DNA of 35,608 nt from Kofleriaceae bacterium. Its GTDB lineage: Bacteria > Myxococcota_A > Polyangia > Haliangiales > Haliangiaceae. The position numbers and the translations under genes are program-made. This document shows positions 19,337 to 28,381 of the stretch, piece by piece (positions within the stretch are counted from its first letter, which is position 1; the number at the start of each line of letters is the position of its first letter). The notes below the pieces were generated by a model that had not been told where the DNA came from, searched no databases, and worked only from the letters and a program-made list of their open reading frames with translations. The stretch is from contig JAIOII010001341.1 of the NCBI GenBank assembly GCA_019912685.1, forward strand, positions 1 through 35,608, in the 5' to 3' direction.

Positions 19337-22300
19337 GTCGGTGTGAACCTCGATGCGCTCCCAGCCAGCCGTGCCGTCGGCCTGCGGCGTGGTCAGACCT
19401 TTGTAGTTTGCCGGGTTGTGCTTGAGGCCCTCGATCTGCTCGGCCTTGCCCTTGCCGAACAGCGGATTGTCCCGGTCCGAGATGGCCACGATCGCCACGC
19501 GCTCGTCGCCGGGTCCGGGGACCTCGCCGTGCTCGCCGCGCAGCTGCTCGACGGCGTAGTATGCGTTCTTCGCGACGGCTCCCTTGTCTTTCGACGTGAC
19601 GTACTTGGACTGCATCACGAGGTCCGGCCTGCCATCCCGATGCACCACGACGTCGGCCTTGCCGGCGTCGAGCGTAATGTCACCGTGCGCCGCCTGCTCG
19701 ATGGCGAGATCGAGCGAGTAGCGATCTCCGTACTCCTTCGTCTGGAGGTCATCGAGGAATCCGGCAAGCTGATGAGGATTCCTCAGCTTGCCCGTTCGTG
19801 CGAGCGCAACCACCTTGTCGCCGACGCCCTTGGCGTCGGCCCGCGTCAGCACCTTCTCGGCATCCGGGAGCTTGATGCGGCGACTGCGGTCGGGGGCGCC
19901 GACCATCCACGACAGGGCGTCGAAGCGATCGGCCGGCAGGTTGTCGAGACGGTCGAGCACCTCGTGGATCGGCGTGTTCTCCGTCGAGAACCGGGACAGC
20001 GACGACGACGCCTTGCGGGCCTCACCGATCTTGCCGCGCGCGGCGATGGCCTTGACCATCTCGACCGCGTTGGTGGCATTGCGCCCGTCGATCGCGATCT
20101 CGCCGAGGAGATCGACCGCGGCCTGGCCGTGCCGGGCCACCTCGATCATCGCCGGGCCCGAGATGCCCTTGTCGAGGAGCTTCTGTGACGTGGCCGCGTC
20201 GACGCCGAGCTTGTCGAGCTCCGCGGCGTGCGGCGCGTGGAGCACGTGCTTGGCGGCGTGCGCCGGATCGGGCAGCTGTCCCGCGGGATTGGTCCGGTAG
20301 CCCTCGATGAATGCGTCCAGCTCGTCGGGATGCTTGGCGTACTTCTTCACCAGATCGGCGCGCGACTTCGCGTCGCCGGGCGGATCGAAGCCCATCGCCT
20401 CGAGCTTGCGCTGCAGCCGCCGAACGGCGCTGTCGTGGCGCTGGAGCACCGAGCTCGGGATCGACGTGCCGGCGCCCGACGGATCCTCGCGCGCGGCGAC
20501 GGCCTTCTGGTAGTCCTCGCGCGCCGAGCGCGCCGCCTCGAACAGACCGTCGAGCTCGCGCGCGGCGGCGACGTCGTGCGCGGTCGGCGTGGCGCTGGCC
20601 GCGGCGCCGGGCTTGAACAGGCTCGCCTCGTGCTCGCGCGCGAGATCGATCGACGGGTCGTCGTGGTGGCGACGCACCAGCTCGGTGACCTCGTCGAGCT
20701 CGTGGCCGACCACGTGATCGACGTCGCCCTTCCTCTTGAGCGTGGTCGAGACCGTCACCGTGGCCTTCCACCGCTTCTTGCCCGGGGCGGGCGGTGTGAG
20801 CACCACCGAGCCTGGACCGGCGTCGCCGTCGTGGCCGCGGCTCGCGTCGAGCTCCCCCCGCACGTACTCGACGTCGACCTTGATCCTGGTGCCGTCGTCG
20901 GCGGTGACGGTCAGGATGCCCTCGAGATCGCCGCCGTGGCTGTACCTGGCGTGCGCGCGCGTGTCGGGCAGCTTCCTGAGCGCGTTGTTGAAGGTGACGT
21001 CGCCCATCGCCACCTCCCCCGCCTTGCCCTGATCGTAGACGTGACGGCCGCGGGTGCCGGCGCGGTCGTCGGCGTCGGTATCGGCGTCGGGGTGATCGTC
21101 GCCGTCGGCGCCGTCCGCGCCGTCACCGCGCTTCCGCGAGAGGAGGTCGCCGGCGATGTGGCGCACGACGCCCTGCGCCGCCATCTGGAGGCCCTGGTTG
21201 GTGACGACGTCGGTGAACACCTTGCCGGCCGCGCCGCGGATGTCGCTCTCCAGCCCGCGGATCTCGTCGTTGAGACGCTCGACCTCGGGCGACGACGGGT
21301 TGGTGCGGCGCAGCTCGGTGAGCTGCGCGTTCTTGTCGGCGAGCGAGCTGATCAACCGGTCCTTGAGATCCTGGATGCCGTGCTGGACGCCGTCCTGCAG
21401 CAGGTAGACGTCGCCGGCGAGCTGCGTCGCCTCGATGACATAGTAGAGATTGCGGCCGATCCTCGTCGTCTTCGAGAGCGAGCCGATCACCGGCAGGATG
21501 TCGAGGGCGAGCAGCCCCGCGTCCACCTTCTTGGCGGTGGTCATCGTCCCCATGCGGTCGGCTTCCGAGAGCTCGTTGAGGACGTCGACCGCGTTGTAGA
21601 CCAGGCCGAGCGCGATCCCGAGCGGCGCGGTCGGTGGGAACAGCGACAGGATCAGCGACAGCATCGTGACCGCGATGCGCGTGTTGTCGTCGTAGGCGAC
21701 CTCCATGAAGTCCTTGTCGAGCGTGTCCGTCTTGCGCGTGTAGCGCACGAAGCGGTCGGTCGGAGTCACGCCGTCGTAGGCCTGGAAGGCGAAGCTGATC
21801 GAGCCGTCGGGATACGACAGCGTCAGATCGTCGAACAGCTTCTCCATCATCTTCTCGAAGTCCCTGTCCTCGCGCTTGAAGGTGAAATGCTCGGCGCGGA
21901 CCACCTCGGAGTGGTCGAGGAGCACGCCCTTGTAGACGTCGCCGTCCTTCTTGAAGTGGGCGACCAGGTTGAGCGAGCCCGTCTTCACGCCGTGGGTCCG
22001 GCTGGCGTAATGGGCCTGGATCTGGACCGGGTGCGCATCGGGATCCTCGTGGACCTTCATCACGCGATCGAGCGCGGTCTCGAGGCGCTTGCGGCGTCCG
22101 CGGACGTCGTCGCGCATGGCCTCGTCGCGGCGGGTGTCGCCGCCGTAGCGCTCCTCGAGCTGCTCGAGCTCGGCGATCTCGTGCTCGAGCCGGTCGCGCT
22201 CGGCCCACAGGGCGCCCTCGGGGAAGCCGGCGACCTCCTCGGTGAGGCGGCCTTCGGCGCGTGAACCCTGCGCGTAGGGGTGAGCGTTCTTGTCGAGCTC

Positions 22301-24589
22301 GAGCTCTTCCTCCTCGGTGCCCGGAACGGTCGGCACGCCCCAGAAGTCGCCCGGCTTGCGGTTGTCGTCGACGCCGCGGAAGACCTTGTCCTTGCGCGAG
22401 GTCTCGGTGCCCCAGGTCTCCGAGGTCTGGTGCTCCATGCGGCGCAGCCGTTCCTCCTCCGACACCACCTCGACCTTCTCGACGAAGTGAGCGGGCTGAA
22501 ACTTCGAGTGCACCACGTTGGCGTGGATCTCGTAGAACCCGGACTTCTTGAACTTGTGCTCGAAGCGCTTGTCGTTGCGCCAGCCGTCCTCGCGGATCTC
22601 GATGTAGTCGACGACCTCGTGGCCGTCGGGCTCGCCGAGCGCGTCGCCCGCCGCGTCGACGGGCAAGGCCCACCACTCGACGTTGACCTCGCTCACGTGG
22701 AAGAAGGTCGGGCTGCCGAACTCCCACTCGCGCGGATCGTCGGTGCCGGTGGAGCGGAACTCGAACTCGGCCCGCATCCCCAGCTGCACTTCGCCGCTCA
22801 GGTTCACGATCTCGCCGGGGACCGGGTACGGCATGATCCCCTCGTTGTCGCCGACGACGGGTTCGTCATCCTTCTTGCCGAGCTTCTGGTTGGCCTCGCG
22901 GAGCTCGATCTGCTCGCGGGCGTTGGCGATGAGGTCGCGCAGCTTGGGCGCGTTCCACGCGCCGGGATCGTTCTTCCCGCCGGCGCGCATCTCGCCGATC
23001 ATCGCGATCAGCTTGGCGCGCATCTCGACCGACTCCTCGTCGAGCTTGAAGAGCGCCTCGATGTCCTTGTAGGTGATCGTCGCGCCGGTGCTGCCGGCGG
23101 GCGCCTCCTGCGCGTCGCCGAAGAGCTCCTTCAGGAGCGCGAGCACCTTCTTTCGCTCCTCCTCGTCCTTGGCGAGGATGAGCAGGTTGCCGAGGCCGGT
23201 GACGCGGATCACCGCGCCCTTCTCGACGGCCTCCTTGTTGGCGAACGCGTCGGCGGCCTTCTCGCCGAAGAACTGGGTGAGGACCTCGGTGTCGATGACG
23301 ACATGGCGCACGAGGTCTCCCTGACGCGCGAGGACCTTGTCGATCTCGTACTCGAACTGTGGGCGTCGCCCGGCGTCGGCCTCGGCGCCGATGAGCTGCT
23401 CGGCCAGGTCGGCGCACATGCGGGCGAGCGTCTTGCGCGCGGCCTCGGTCTTCTCGGGATCCTTGTCGCCGGGGAACGAGTAAAGGGTATCGACGTAGAT
23501 CTCGAGGCCGTCCTTGGTCGGGAAGGCCTGGACCGGCTGCGCCTCCGGAAGCCCGAAGGTCAGGAACACGTTGCGGTTGACGCCGAGCACCTGCTCGCCG
23601 CGCGTCCAGACCTCGCCATCGACCTCGAAGCCGAATGCGCCGATCTGTTCGAGCGGCTTGTCGGGGCGCCCCTTCACCCAGGGGTACAGCGTGGCGAGCT
23701 TCTCGACGATCGGGCGGACGACCTTGGGGTGAGTGTCGACGTTGACGCGGCCCGTGAAGCCGCGCTTGACGCCGCCCTTCTTCAGGAACGCCGCGCTGAT
23801 GTAGATACGCGGGTTGGCGGCGTCACCCTCGACGAGGAACGGCTCGCCGCCGGTGAGGCGAAGGGGTTCGGGCTCCTCGGCGCCGCCGGCGGCCGGCTTC
23901 TCGTCGCCCGCCTCTTCGGGTTTCTTGCGCTGAACTGCCCGTGCGCCGCCGCCGCCGCCGCCGAGCTCGGCCAGGAGCGGCACCGCGGATTCACCGCGGA
24001 CCACCGCGTCCGCGACGGCATCGGCGTGGCGTTCGTACGGATCGCCGGCCGCACCCACGCCGCCGGCGAGGTGCACCCCGGCTTGCTGCTGCACGACGTG
24101 CGCGGCCTCGTGGGCGGCGGTGTGGAGATCGGGCGCGTCCTTGAACGCGACGCGGTCGCCGGTGGCGTACGCCGATGCGCCGATGCTCTCCGCGGCGCGT
24201 CCGGCGTCGCCGCCCACGTGCGCCTGGACGCGGGTCACGTCGTGAGGACCGAAGGCACTCTGGATGACGCCGAGATGCGGAAGCGATCCGCCGTTCCCGC
24301 GCACGCCGGCGGCGGCGGTCTCCTGCACGTGCTCGATCGTGGCGTCGCCGGCTTGCTTGGCCTGCACCGGGTTGCCCCCGGTCGCGAACCAGAACGGATC
24401 GTCCGAGCCACGCGCATCTTCGCCCGCGAAGGGGGGCGAGTTGCTCGCGACGTCACCCGACGAGGCGCGTTCGGGAACCGAAGAGCTCCGGCCGAGCCGC
24501 TCGGCGCGCGTCCGCTTGCCCGGCGCGACGCTCGGCTCCTCGCCCGCATGGCCCCCTTCACCGGCCCGATCGCGCCACCTGAGGCTCAT
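19301..24589 (-). CDS. DUF4157 (eCIS core-type) polymorphic toxin with C-terminal PD-(D/E)XK-like nuclease
   Basis: 1762 residues. Residues about 100-200 are a DUF4157 domain with the zinc-peptidase-like HEAAH at 160-164 and a following ERHAD near 186; this domain marks cargo of extracellular contractile injection systems and may self-cleave. Next come a charged low-complexity linker, beta-rich sections, coiled coils (about 780-840 and 1086-1116) and a hydrophobic stretch (about 966-1003, [20 protein letters not shown]) that could cross or perturb membranes. A GHELDE motif lies near 1292-1297. The last 130 residues have helix Glu about 1631, Asp1646 and Gln1660-Ser-Lys1662, the pattern of PD-(D/E)XK restriction-like nucleases. 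The immunity gene follows with a GTGA overlap. No injection-system structural genes lie in the window. Confidence 0.85.
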   Translation of the reverse strand: MSLRWRDRAGEGGHAGEEPSVAPGKRTRAERLGRSSSVPERASSGDVASNSPPFAGEDARGSDDPFWFATGGNPVQAKQAGDATIEHVQETAAAGVRGNGGSLPHLGVIQSAFGPHDVTRVQAHVGGDAGRAAESIGASAYATGDRVAFKDAPDLHTAAHEAAHVVQQQAGVHLAGGVGAAGDPYERHADAVADAVVRGESAVPLLAELGGGGGGARAVQRKKPEEAGDEKPAAGGAEEPEPLRLTGGEPFLVEGDAANPRIYISAAFLKKGGVKRGFTGRVNVDTHPKVVRPIVEKLATLYPWVKGRPDKPLEQIGAFGFEVDGEVWTRGEQVLGVNRNVFLTFGLPEAQPVQAFPTKDGLEIYVDTLYSFPGDKDPEKTEAARKTLARMCADLAEQLIGAEADAGRRPQFEYEIDKVLARQGDLVRHVVIDTEVLTQFFGEKAADAFANKEAVEKGAVIRVTGLGNLLILAKDEEERKKVLALLKELFGDAQEAPAGSTGATITYKDIEALFKLDEESVEMRAKLIAMIGEMRAGGKNDPGAWNAPKLRDLIANAREQIELREANQKLGKKDDEPVVGDNEGIMPYPVPGEIVNLSGEVQLGMRAEFEFRSTGTDDPREWEFGSPTFFHVSEVNVEWWALPVDAAGDALGEPDGHEVVDYIEIREDGWRNDKRFEHKFKKSGFYEIHANVVHSKFQPAHFVEKVEVVSEEERLRRMEHQTSETWGTETSRKDKVFRGVDDNRKPGDFWGVPTVPGTEEEELELDKNAHPYAQGSRAEGRLTEEVAGFPEGALWAERDRLEHEIAELEQLEERYGGDTRRDEAMRDDVRGRRKRLETALDRVMKVHEDPDAHPVQIQAHYASRTHGVKTGSLNLVAHFKKDGDVYKGVLLDHSEVVRAEHFTFKREDRDFEKMMEKLFDDLTLSYPDGSISFAFQAYDGVTPTDRFVRYTRKTDTLDKDFMEVAYDDNTRIAVTMLSLILSLFPPTAPLGIALGLVYNAVDVLNELSEADRMGTMTTAKKVDAGLLALDILPVIGSLSKTTRIGRNLYYVIEATQLAGDVYLLQDGVQHGIQDLKDRLISSLADKNAQLTELRRTNPSSPEVERLNDEIRGLESDIRGAAGKVFTDVVTNQGLQMAAQGVVRHIAGDLLSRKRGDGADGADGDDHPDADTDADDRAGTRGRHVYDQGKAGEVAMGDVTFNNALRKLPDTRAHARYSHGGDLEGILTVTADDGTRIKVDVEYVRGELDASRGHDGDAGPGSVVLTPPAPGKKRWKATVTVSTTLKRKGDVDHVVGHELDEVTELVRRHHDDPSIDLAREHEASLFKPGAAASATPTAHDVAAARELDGLFEAARSAREDYQKAVAAREDPSGAGTSIPSSVLQRHDSAVRRLQRKLEAMGFDPPGDAKSRADLVKKYAKHPDELDAFIEGYRTNPAGQLPDPAHAAKHVLHAPHAAELDKLGVDAATSQKLLDKGISGPAMIEVARHGQAAVDLLGEIAIDGRNATNAVEMVKAIAARGKIGEARKASSSLSRFSTENTPIHEVLDRLDNLPADRFDALSWMVGAPDRSRRIKLPDAEKVLTRADAKGVGDKVVALARTGKLRNPHQLAGFLDDLQTKEYGDRYSLDLAIEQAAHGDITLDAGKADVVVHRDGRPDLVMQSKYVTSKDKGAVAKNAYYAVEQLRGEHGEVPGPGDERVAIVAISDRDNPLFGKGKAEQIEGLKHNPANYKGLTTPQADGTAGWERIEVHTDGKVIVITPGDL

Positions 24590-24597
24590 GCCTCCCG

Positions 24598-24603
24598 GTT
24601 ATA
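24598..24603 (-). promoter_or_regulatory. -10-like TATAAC of the toxin gene
   Basis: On the minus strand TATAAC lies 8 nt before the toxin ATG. A GGGAGG follows but is only 1 nt from the ATG, too close to be a normal SD, so a leaderless start is plausible. No convincing -35 is seen. Confidence 0.4.
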
Positions 24604-24721
24604 CGGTGGCCGCGTTTGTTCCTCGCTGCCGAATTGCGCGATCGCGCCGGCGAACGCACTTTGCCAACCTGGCCCGGTCGCCCGTCTTTCGCAGATCTGC
24701 GTGCGCTGTCACACTCGTTTC

Positions 24722-25351
24722 ATGGAGCTCGACCACGACGACCTGCGGCTGAAGGTGGCGCGCCTGTTCCTGAGCGCGCGCCAGCCCCTCGGCGCGGCCG
24801 TGCTCCTGGCCGAGGCGGCACGAGGTGGCAGTCGCGATCCTGAGGTGTGGTGCGGCCTGGGTGCGGCCCTCATGGGATCGCGCGGTGTGCTGGTCAGCAA
24901 GCCGTTCGAGGACTGGGCGGCGCTCGTGTTCCGCGACGCTCCGAGCTTCGCCGGCACGCCGTATGCCGAGGTCGCCGCCGAATGGCAGGCGAGCGTGCCC
25001 GCGCCGGCCCGCGCCGAGCCGCTCACGCGCGCGGATCTCGACGAGCTGCTCCGGTTCCTGCTCGTCACGGAGGATGTTCTCGTCGAGTGCGTGGACGGGC
25101 TCGCGGCCGACGATCAGATGTTCGCGGTGATGGTGATCGTCGAGGCATCGCCGCACGCGTCGGCGGTGGCGCGCGCCGCGATCCTGGGCCGCTGGGGAAT
25201 GGGCGCGGCGCGATCGGCGCTCAAGCGCGTGGCGCCGCTGCTCGATCGAGTCGACGTCAGGGCCGCGATCACCGAGGCGGCGCGCGGTCCGCACCGCGAC
25301 GAGCTCAGGCCCTACCTCGCGTCGGCCCTCCAGCAGATCAGCAAGGGGTAA
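24722..25351 (+). CDS. Helical hypothetical protein
   Basis: 209 residues, predicted all-alpha with Ala/Leu-rich repeats reminiscent of TPR or HEAT-type helices (LKVARLFLSARQPLGAAVLL, AVARAAILGRWGMGAARSAL). No signal peptide. No family is recognised. Divergent from the toxin gene across 132 bp. CACACT lies 6 nt before the ATG and there is no SD. Confidence 0.75.
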   Translation: MELDHDDLRLKVARLFLSARQPLGAAVLLAEAARGGSRDPEVWCGLGAALMGSRGVLVSKPFEDWAALVFRDAPSFAGTPYAEVAAEWQASVPAPARAEPLTRADLDELLRFLLVTEDVLVECVDGLAADDQMFAVMVIVEASPHASAVARAAILGRWGMGAARSALKRVAPLLDRVDVRAAITEAARGPHRDELRPYLASALQQISKG

Positions 25352-25472
25352 CGCGCCAGTCGCGATCTTCGATCTCGAGCTCGAACCGCGCTTGTTCCTT
25401 CGCTTGCTCGACGGTCTCGTGCCACGTGTCGGCGAGCTCGTTTCCGTTCGAAACGCTCGCTCTCGACCGCAC
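25338..25472 (-). pseudogene. Remnant (C-terminal part) of a small conserved gene
   Basis: The minus-strand frame ending at 25338 encodes NGNELADTWHETVEQAKEQA then RFELEIEDRDWRVTPC, a tail with the look of small uncharacterised proteins ending in DTWH-x-T-x-E-x-AKEQA. From a GTG at 25472 only 44 residues are coded, too short for such proteins, and the frame overlaps the 3' end of the plus-strand gene. Its upstream part is missing; the lipoprotein gene now lies there. Likely a relic, though a very short gene cannot be excluded. Confidence 0.45.
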
Positions 25473-25498
25473 AGCGAGTAGTGATACCAGGGAACGGC

Positions 25499-26866
25499 TC
25501 AGGGGAGCGTGACCGGCGCCCGCCGCTCGACGACGTCACCGTCGGCGCCGGCGGGACCGCGCCGGCCCATCCTGTGGATGGCCGTCCGAGCGTGCGACGA
25601 GGCATTGCCGCCCGGCCCGCCGTGCGACGACGCCGAGACGTTGTAACGGAGGACGGAGGGATCGGCGATGATCGTGATGTCGCCACCGTCTCCGCCGGCG
25701 CCGCCGCTGGTGCCGTCGTAGTTCTGGCGCGGGATGCCGTGGCCGCCCTTGCCGCCGTGGCTGGCGACCTCGACCGGCGAGGTGGCGCTGGCGTCGAAGA
25801 CGCGCTCCTCGTCGCCGCAGCGCAGGCGGTAGCGCAGGATCTGCTCGCCTTCGGGGTTGGTGCGGCCGGTGGTCGTGATCTCGACGGTGACGTCGGGGCC
25901 GCGCTCGCCGGGCTGGCCGACGTAGGACATGGCGCCGCTGGCGTCGGGGTCGACGCCGGAGAGCCCGGTCCGGCCGCGGCAGACGAGGGCCTGCGCGGTG
26001 TCGAGGGAGAAGTAGACCTCCTCCTCGACGCGCAGCGTCGGGTCGTCCTTGGACCAGACCGCGAGGAGCATGCCGACCTCGCCCGAGATCTTCGAGTAGC
26101 CGAGGACCTCGTCGAAGATCGGGTTGCCGATGCCGACTCGCATCGTCGTCCCGTCGGCGAGCGCCAGGGTGACCCACAGGGTGATCGGCGCGCTGGCGTT
26201 GCGGGCGCTGGCCTCGATCGCGAGCGCGACCATGGTGCGGGCGCGCTCGATCTGCGCGCGCTGCTCGGCGGTGAAGTCCGGTTGGCCGGCGGCGGCGGCC
26301 TTGGCCTCCTGTCGTGCGCGGGCTTCCTTCATGCGGGCGGAGTAGTCCTCGCTGGCGACGGCGGAGCGCAGATCGCGGTAGGCCTTCAGGTACGCCAGGT
26401 GGGCCTTGCCGTCCATCGCCCGGATGGCGCCGGCGTCGTCCGTGCGGGAGCAGATGTACCCGATGCTCAGGTCGCTGCCGATGCGGCGCTCGCGCGCGCT
26501 GTAGAGGAAGTCGCCGACCAGGTAGAGCGTGTTGAAGCCGTCGGAGTCACTGCCGGCGACGTAGACCTCGTCGCCCATGTCGTAGTGCCGGCCGAGGCCG
26601 AACACGGTGGGCTCGCGGTCGCCGTCGTGGCTGGTGATCGCCTCGGGGGTGATGGCGTAGGTCACCGGGATGAACTCGTCCTCGAGGTCGCCGCTGACGC
26701 CGACGTCGACGCAGTGCCGGTACGTCGTGGGCGACGCCGGGAAGCGCGCCGACATCTCGGCCTGGGACTCGCGCGGGACCGGCGGTGGAGCGCCGCGGCG
26801 CGCGCCGAACAGGCAGCCGGTGGCGAGGAGCGTCAGCGCGGAAACGGCGGAGGTCGCTCGAAGCAT
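25499..26866 (-). CDS. Lipoprotein with Gly-rich C-terminus
   Basis: 455 residues. The lipobox LLATGC (Cys18) shows export and lipid anchoring. The body is a mixed domain of unknown family, with a helical Ala/Lys/Gln-rich segment (ARMKEARARQEAKAAAAGQ). The C-terminal 90 residues contain Gly-rich blocks (SHGGKGGHGI, GGAGGDGGDITII, GGPGGNASS, RRGPAGADGD) that look collagen-like or like glycine-loop repeats of cell-surface proteins. No enzyme motif. ATG at 26866. Likely an outer-surface lipoprotein of myxobacterial type. Confidence 0.82.
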   Translation of the reverse strand: MLRATSAVSALTLLATGCLFGARRGAPPPVPRESQAEMSARFPASPTTYRHCVDVGVSGDLEDEFIPVTYAITPEAITSHDGDREPTVFGLGRHYDMGDEVYVAGSDSDGFNTLYLVGDFLYSARERRIGSDLSIGYICSRTDDAGAIRAMDGKAHLAYLKAYRDLRSAVASEDYSARMKEARARQEAKAAAAGQPDFTAEQRAQIERARTMVALAIEASARNASAPITLWVTLALADGTTMRVGIGNPIFDEVLGYSKISGEVGMLLAVWSKDDPTLRVEEEVYFSLDTAQALVCRGRTGLSGVDPDASGAMSYVGQPGERGPDVTVEITTTGRTNPEGEQILRYRLRCGDEERVFDASATSPVEVASHGGKGGHGIPRQNYDGTSGGAGGDGGDITIIADPSVLRYNVSASSHGGPGGNASSHARTAIHRMGRRGPAGADGDVVERRAPVTLP

Positions 26867-26913
26867 CGGCCTACGATGACAGGTCCGGCGCCCCGGTCGT
26901 TCTCAGCCCGATC

Positions 26914-27117
26914 TCACCGCGGCCAGGGTTCCGTCGACCGCGCTACGACACGCGCGTGCAGATCGATGACCTCGCTCCCGAGGACCATGCCGCGCGCGAG
27001 CGCTGCGCCGACCTCCTCGTCATCGCCTTTCGGCCACCACGCGTCGCGGCCCGCGGCGCCATGCTTCGCGATCACGGGCGTGACACCCGACGCGAACGGC
27101 TTCGGCCAGCCCGACAT
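26914..27117 (-). CDS. Small hypothetical ORF
   Basis: 67 residues from ATG 27117 (71 from a TTG at 27129), MSGWPKPFASGVTPVIAKHG and so on, ending VVARSTEPWPR. No family is recognised. Nearly every third codon position is G or C, better than in the other frames of this stretch, which is the main support for coding. It lies just downstream of the tRNA-derived fragment and may be the end of a gene cut by recombination. Confidence 0.4.
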   Translation of the reverse strand: MSGWPKPFASGVTPVIAKHGAAGRDAWWPKGDDEEVGAALARGMVLGSEVIDLHARVVARSTEPWPR

Positions 27118-27173
27118 CCAGATGAGCAAGCGTGTCGGTCAGCGCCCCGGCTGAGACCTCGCCGGATGTTCTC

Positions 27174-27215
27174 GTGGAGGATATCGGGATCGAACCGATG
27201 ACCCTCGGCTTGCAA
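27174..27215 (-). repeat. 42-bp direct repeat, putative att site 1
   Basis: Identical over 42 bp to 29657-29698. Covers the tRNA from the anticodon loop to the 3' end, the usual attachment core for tyrosine recombinases. Confidence 0.75.
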
Positions 27216-27237
27216 GCCGATGCTCTCCCGCTGAGCC
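27174..27237 (-). pseudogene. tRNA-derived fragment 1 (D-arm to 3' end, no 5' acceptor strand)
   Basis: Minus strand. A D-arm (GCTC-AGCGGGA-GAGC), an anticodon-arm palindrome TCGGCTTGCAAGCCGA, variable bases GGGTC, a T-arm (ATCGG-TTCGATC-CCGAT) and the 3' acceptor strand ATCCTCC-A are in the right order. The bases where the 5' acceptor strand should be (GATCGAA) do not pair with ATCCTCC, and no CCA is encoded. The anticodon loop is 6 nt by strict pairing; TGC (Ala) or GCA (Cys) are possible readings. It is therefore a piece of a tRNA gene, not a working one. Confidence 0.7.
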
Positions 27238-27394
27238 ATTCGATCGCGAACAGCGTCAACTCGGACGCCGCACCCAGCAGCATGCGTTCCTCGGCGCCCG
27301 CGACGGGAAGCTCGTCACGGGGAGCCGCTTTCGAGCGGCATCCGGCGACTCCGATGACCGCGACAAGTGCGAGCTGATTCCATCTCCGACGCAC
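27238..27394 (-). pseudogene. 5' remnant of a lipoprotein gene cut by tRNA fragment 1
   Basis: From GTG 27394 the frame encodes RRRWNQLALVAVIGVAGC, a lipoprotein signal with lipobox VAGC, then RSKAAPRDELPVAGAEERM and LLGAASELTLFAIE. After that the frame runs into the tRNA-derived sequence (WLSGRASACKPRV is simply translated tRNA). The lipoprotein body has been lost at the junction near 27237. Confidence 0.5.
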
Positions 27395-27456
27395 CGGACG
27401 ACAACGCGGCACCGTCCGTGGGTAATCCGGTCATCCCGATCATCCGGTACATGTCC

Positions 27457-27462
27457 TAGACT
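27457..27462 (+). promoter_or_regulatory. -10-like TAGACT before the frameshifted gene
   Basis: TCCTAGACT resembles the TAGAGT/TAGACC elements at 12447 and 6587. The start codon is 29 nt further on. Confidence 0.35.
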
Positions 27463-27491
27463 GACTTCAATCCAACCTTCGTGCCCGAGCG

Positions 27492-27882
27492 ATGACGTCT
27501 CCCGAGTTCGAATCGATGCTTCGCCAGCTGCGCACGCTTCCACAGGAGCGAGCGTTCGATGAGGTCGTCCGCCGCATCGAAGGAGGCGACTGGTACACGG
27601 CGCTCGAGATCGCACGCCGGGTCCTCCGACGAAGAGACCATCTCCTCCACCTGCTCCGGCGAGGCATCCTCGAGGCCGACGCGAGCGCGATCCAGTACTG
27701 GCTCCGAGCGTGCGTGCATGGCCTCGGTCCCAAGAGGCTCCTTCGCGAAATGGAGCAGATGGCCGCGGCGCATCCGGGGGCGGTCCATCGCGACCTATTA
27801 TGGAATCAGGATCATCTCAGGGATCGACAAGGAGACCGCGTCGCGCATCGCAGGGTTGCGCAAGAGGCTCGAGAACGCGTAG
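27492..27882 (+). pseudogene. Small helical protein gene with a frameshift
   Basis: ATG 27492 begins MTSPEFESMLRQLRTLPQER and continues as a Leu/Arg-rich helical protein to about HPGAV. After about 27785-27800 the coding signal moves to another frame that reads YYGIRIISGIDKETASRIAG then LRKRLENA-stop (TAG at 27880). The unshifted frame instead reads into Arg-rich shadow sequence until 27914. The join gives a coherent protein of about 130 residues. No family is recognised. Confidence 0.55.
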
Positions 27883-27910
27883 CGAATGGCGGCGCTGACA
27901 GGCGGAGCAC

Positions 27911-28234
27911 GTGAACCGACAGAAGCTCGAAGAGATGATGGAGTTTCTCTACGCCAACCGTGCGCCGGCGCTGCCGCCCGAGGCGCTGGCCGAGGTCTTC
28001 GACAGGCTCGTATGGTGTCTCGAGGACAACGGCTCGGTGCTGCTCTCGGTCCGTGAAGACTGGCTTCGCAGCGACGACCGAGAGCGCGTCGAGATCGCGC
28101 TGACGATGGACGAGGCCTACCCCTTCCATTCCGAAGACGACATGCTGCAGGCGTTCGAAGCCATCAGCGCGCGGTGGCCTGATCTGCGTGGGCGCTGCGA
28201 ACAGCTGATCGAGAGGCGGCGGACCGGAAGGTAG
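27911..28234 (+). CDS. Small acidic hypothetical protein
   Basis: 107 residues from GTG 27911, MNRQKLEEMMEFLYANRAPA at the start, helical and acidic, with no signal peptide. GGAG lies 3 nt upstream of the GTG. Size, acidity and position after a small gene resemble immunity or antitoxin partners, but there is no recognisable family and the neighbour is frameshifted, so the role is open. The 147 bp to the next gene contain only a loose CCTCC/GGAGG hairpin near 28278-28302. Confidence 0.65.
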   Translation: MNRQKLEEMMEFLYANRAPALPPEALAEVFDRLVWCLEDNGSVLLSVREDWLRSDDRERVEIALTMDEAYPFHSEDDMLQAFEAISARWPDLRGRCEQLIERRRTGR

Positions 28235-28381
28235 CGAGACCCATGTGCTCGCGACGGGGAGCGGCCGACGGTGCGCACCTCCTCCCGCGCGGCGCGTGGA
28301 GGCGCGGCACCCATGACATCTGCCGTTTCAAGTTCGATGTGCATCGCCACGTCAGAGCCCGTACGCACTCGGCGCGTCTGA

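Noticed and set aside
20228-25351. Very long plus-strand frames opposite the toxin gene
   Set aside because: No motifs, Val/Leu/Asp-rich antisense composition; only the final segment from ATG 24722 is a separate real gene.
27174-27243. A complete functional tRNA-Ala or tRNA-Cys gene
   Set aside because: The 5' acceptor strand does not pair with the 3' strand and the anticodon stem gives a 6-nt loop, so it is treated as a tRNA-derived fragment.
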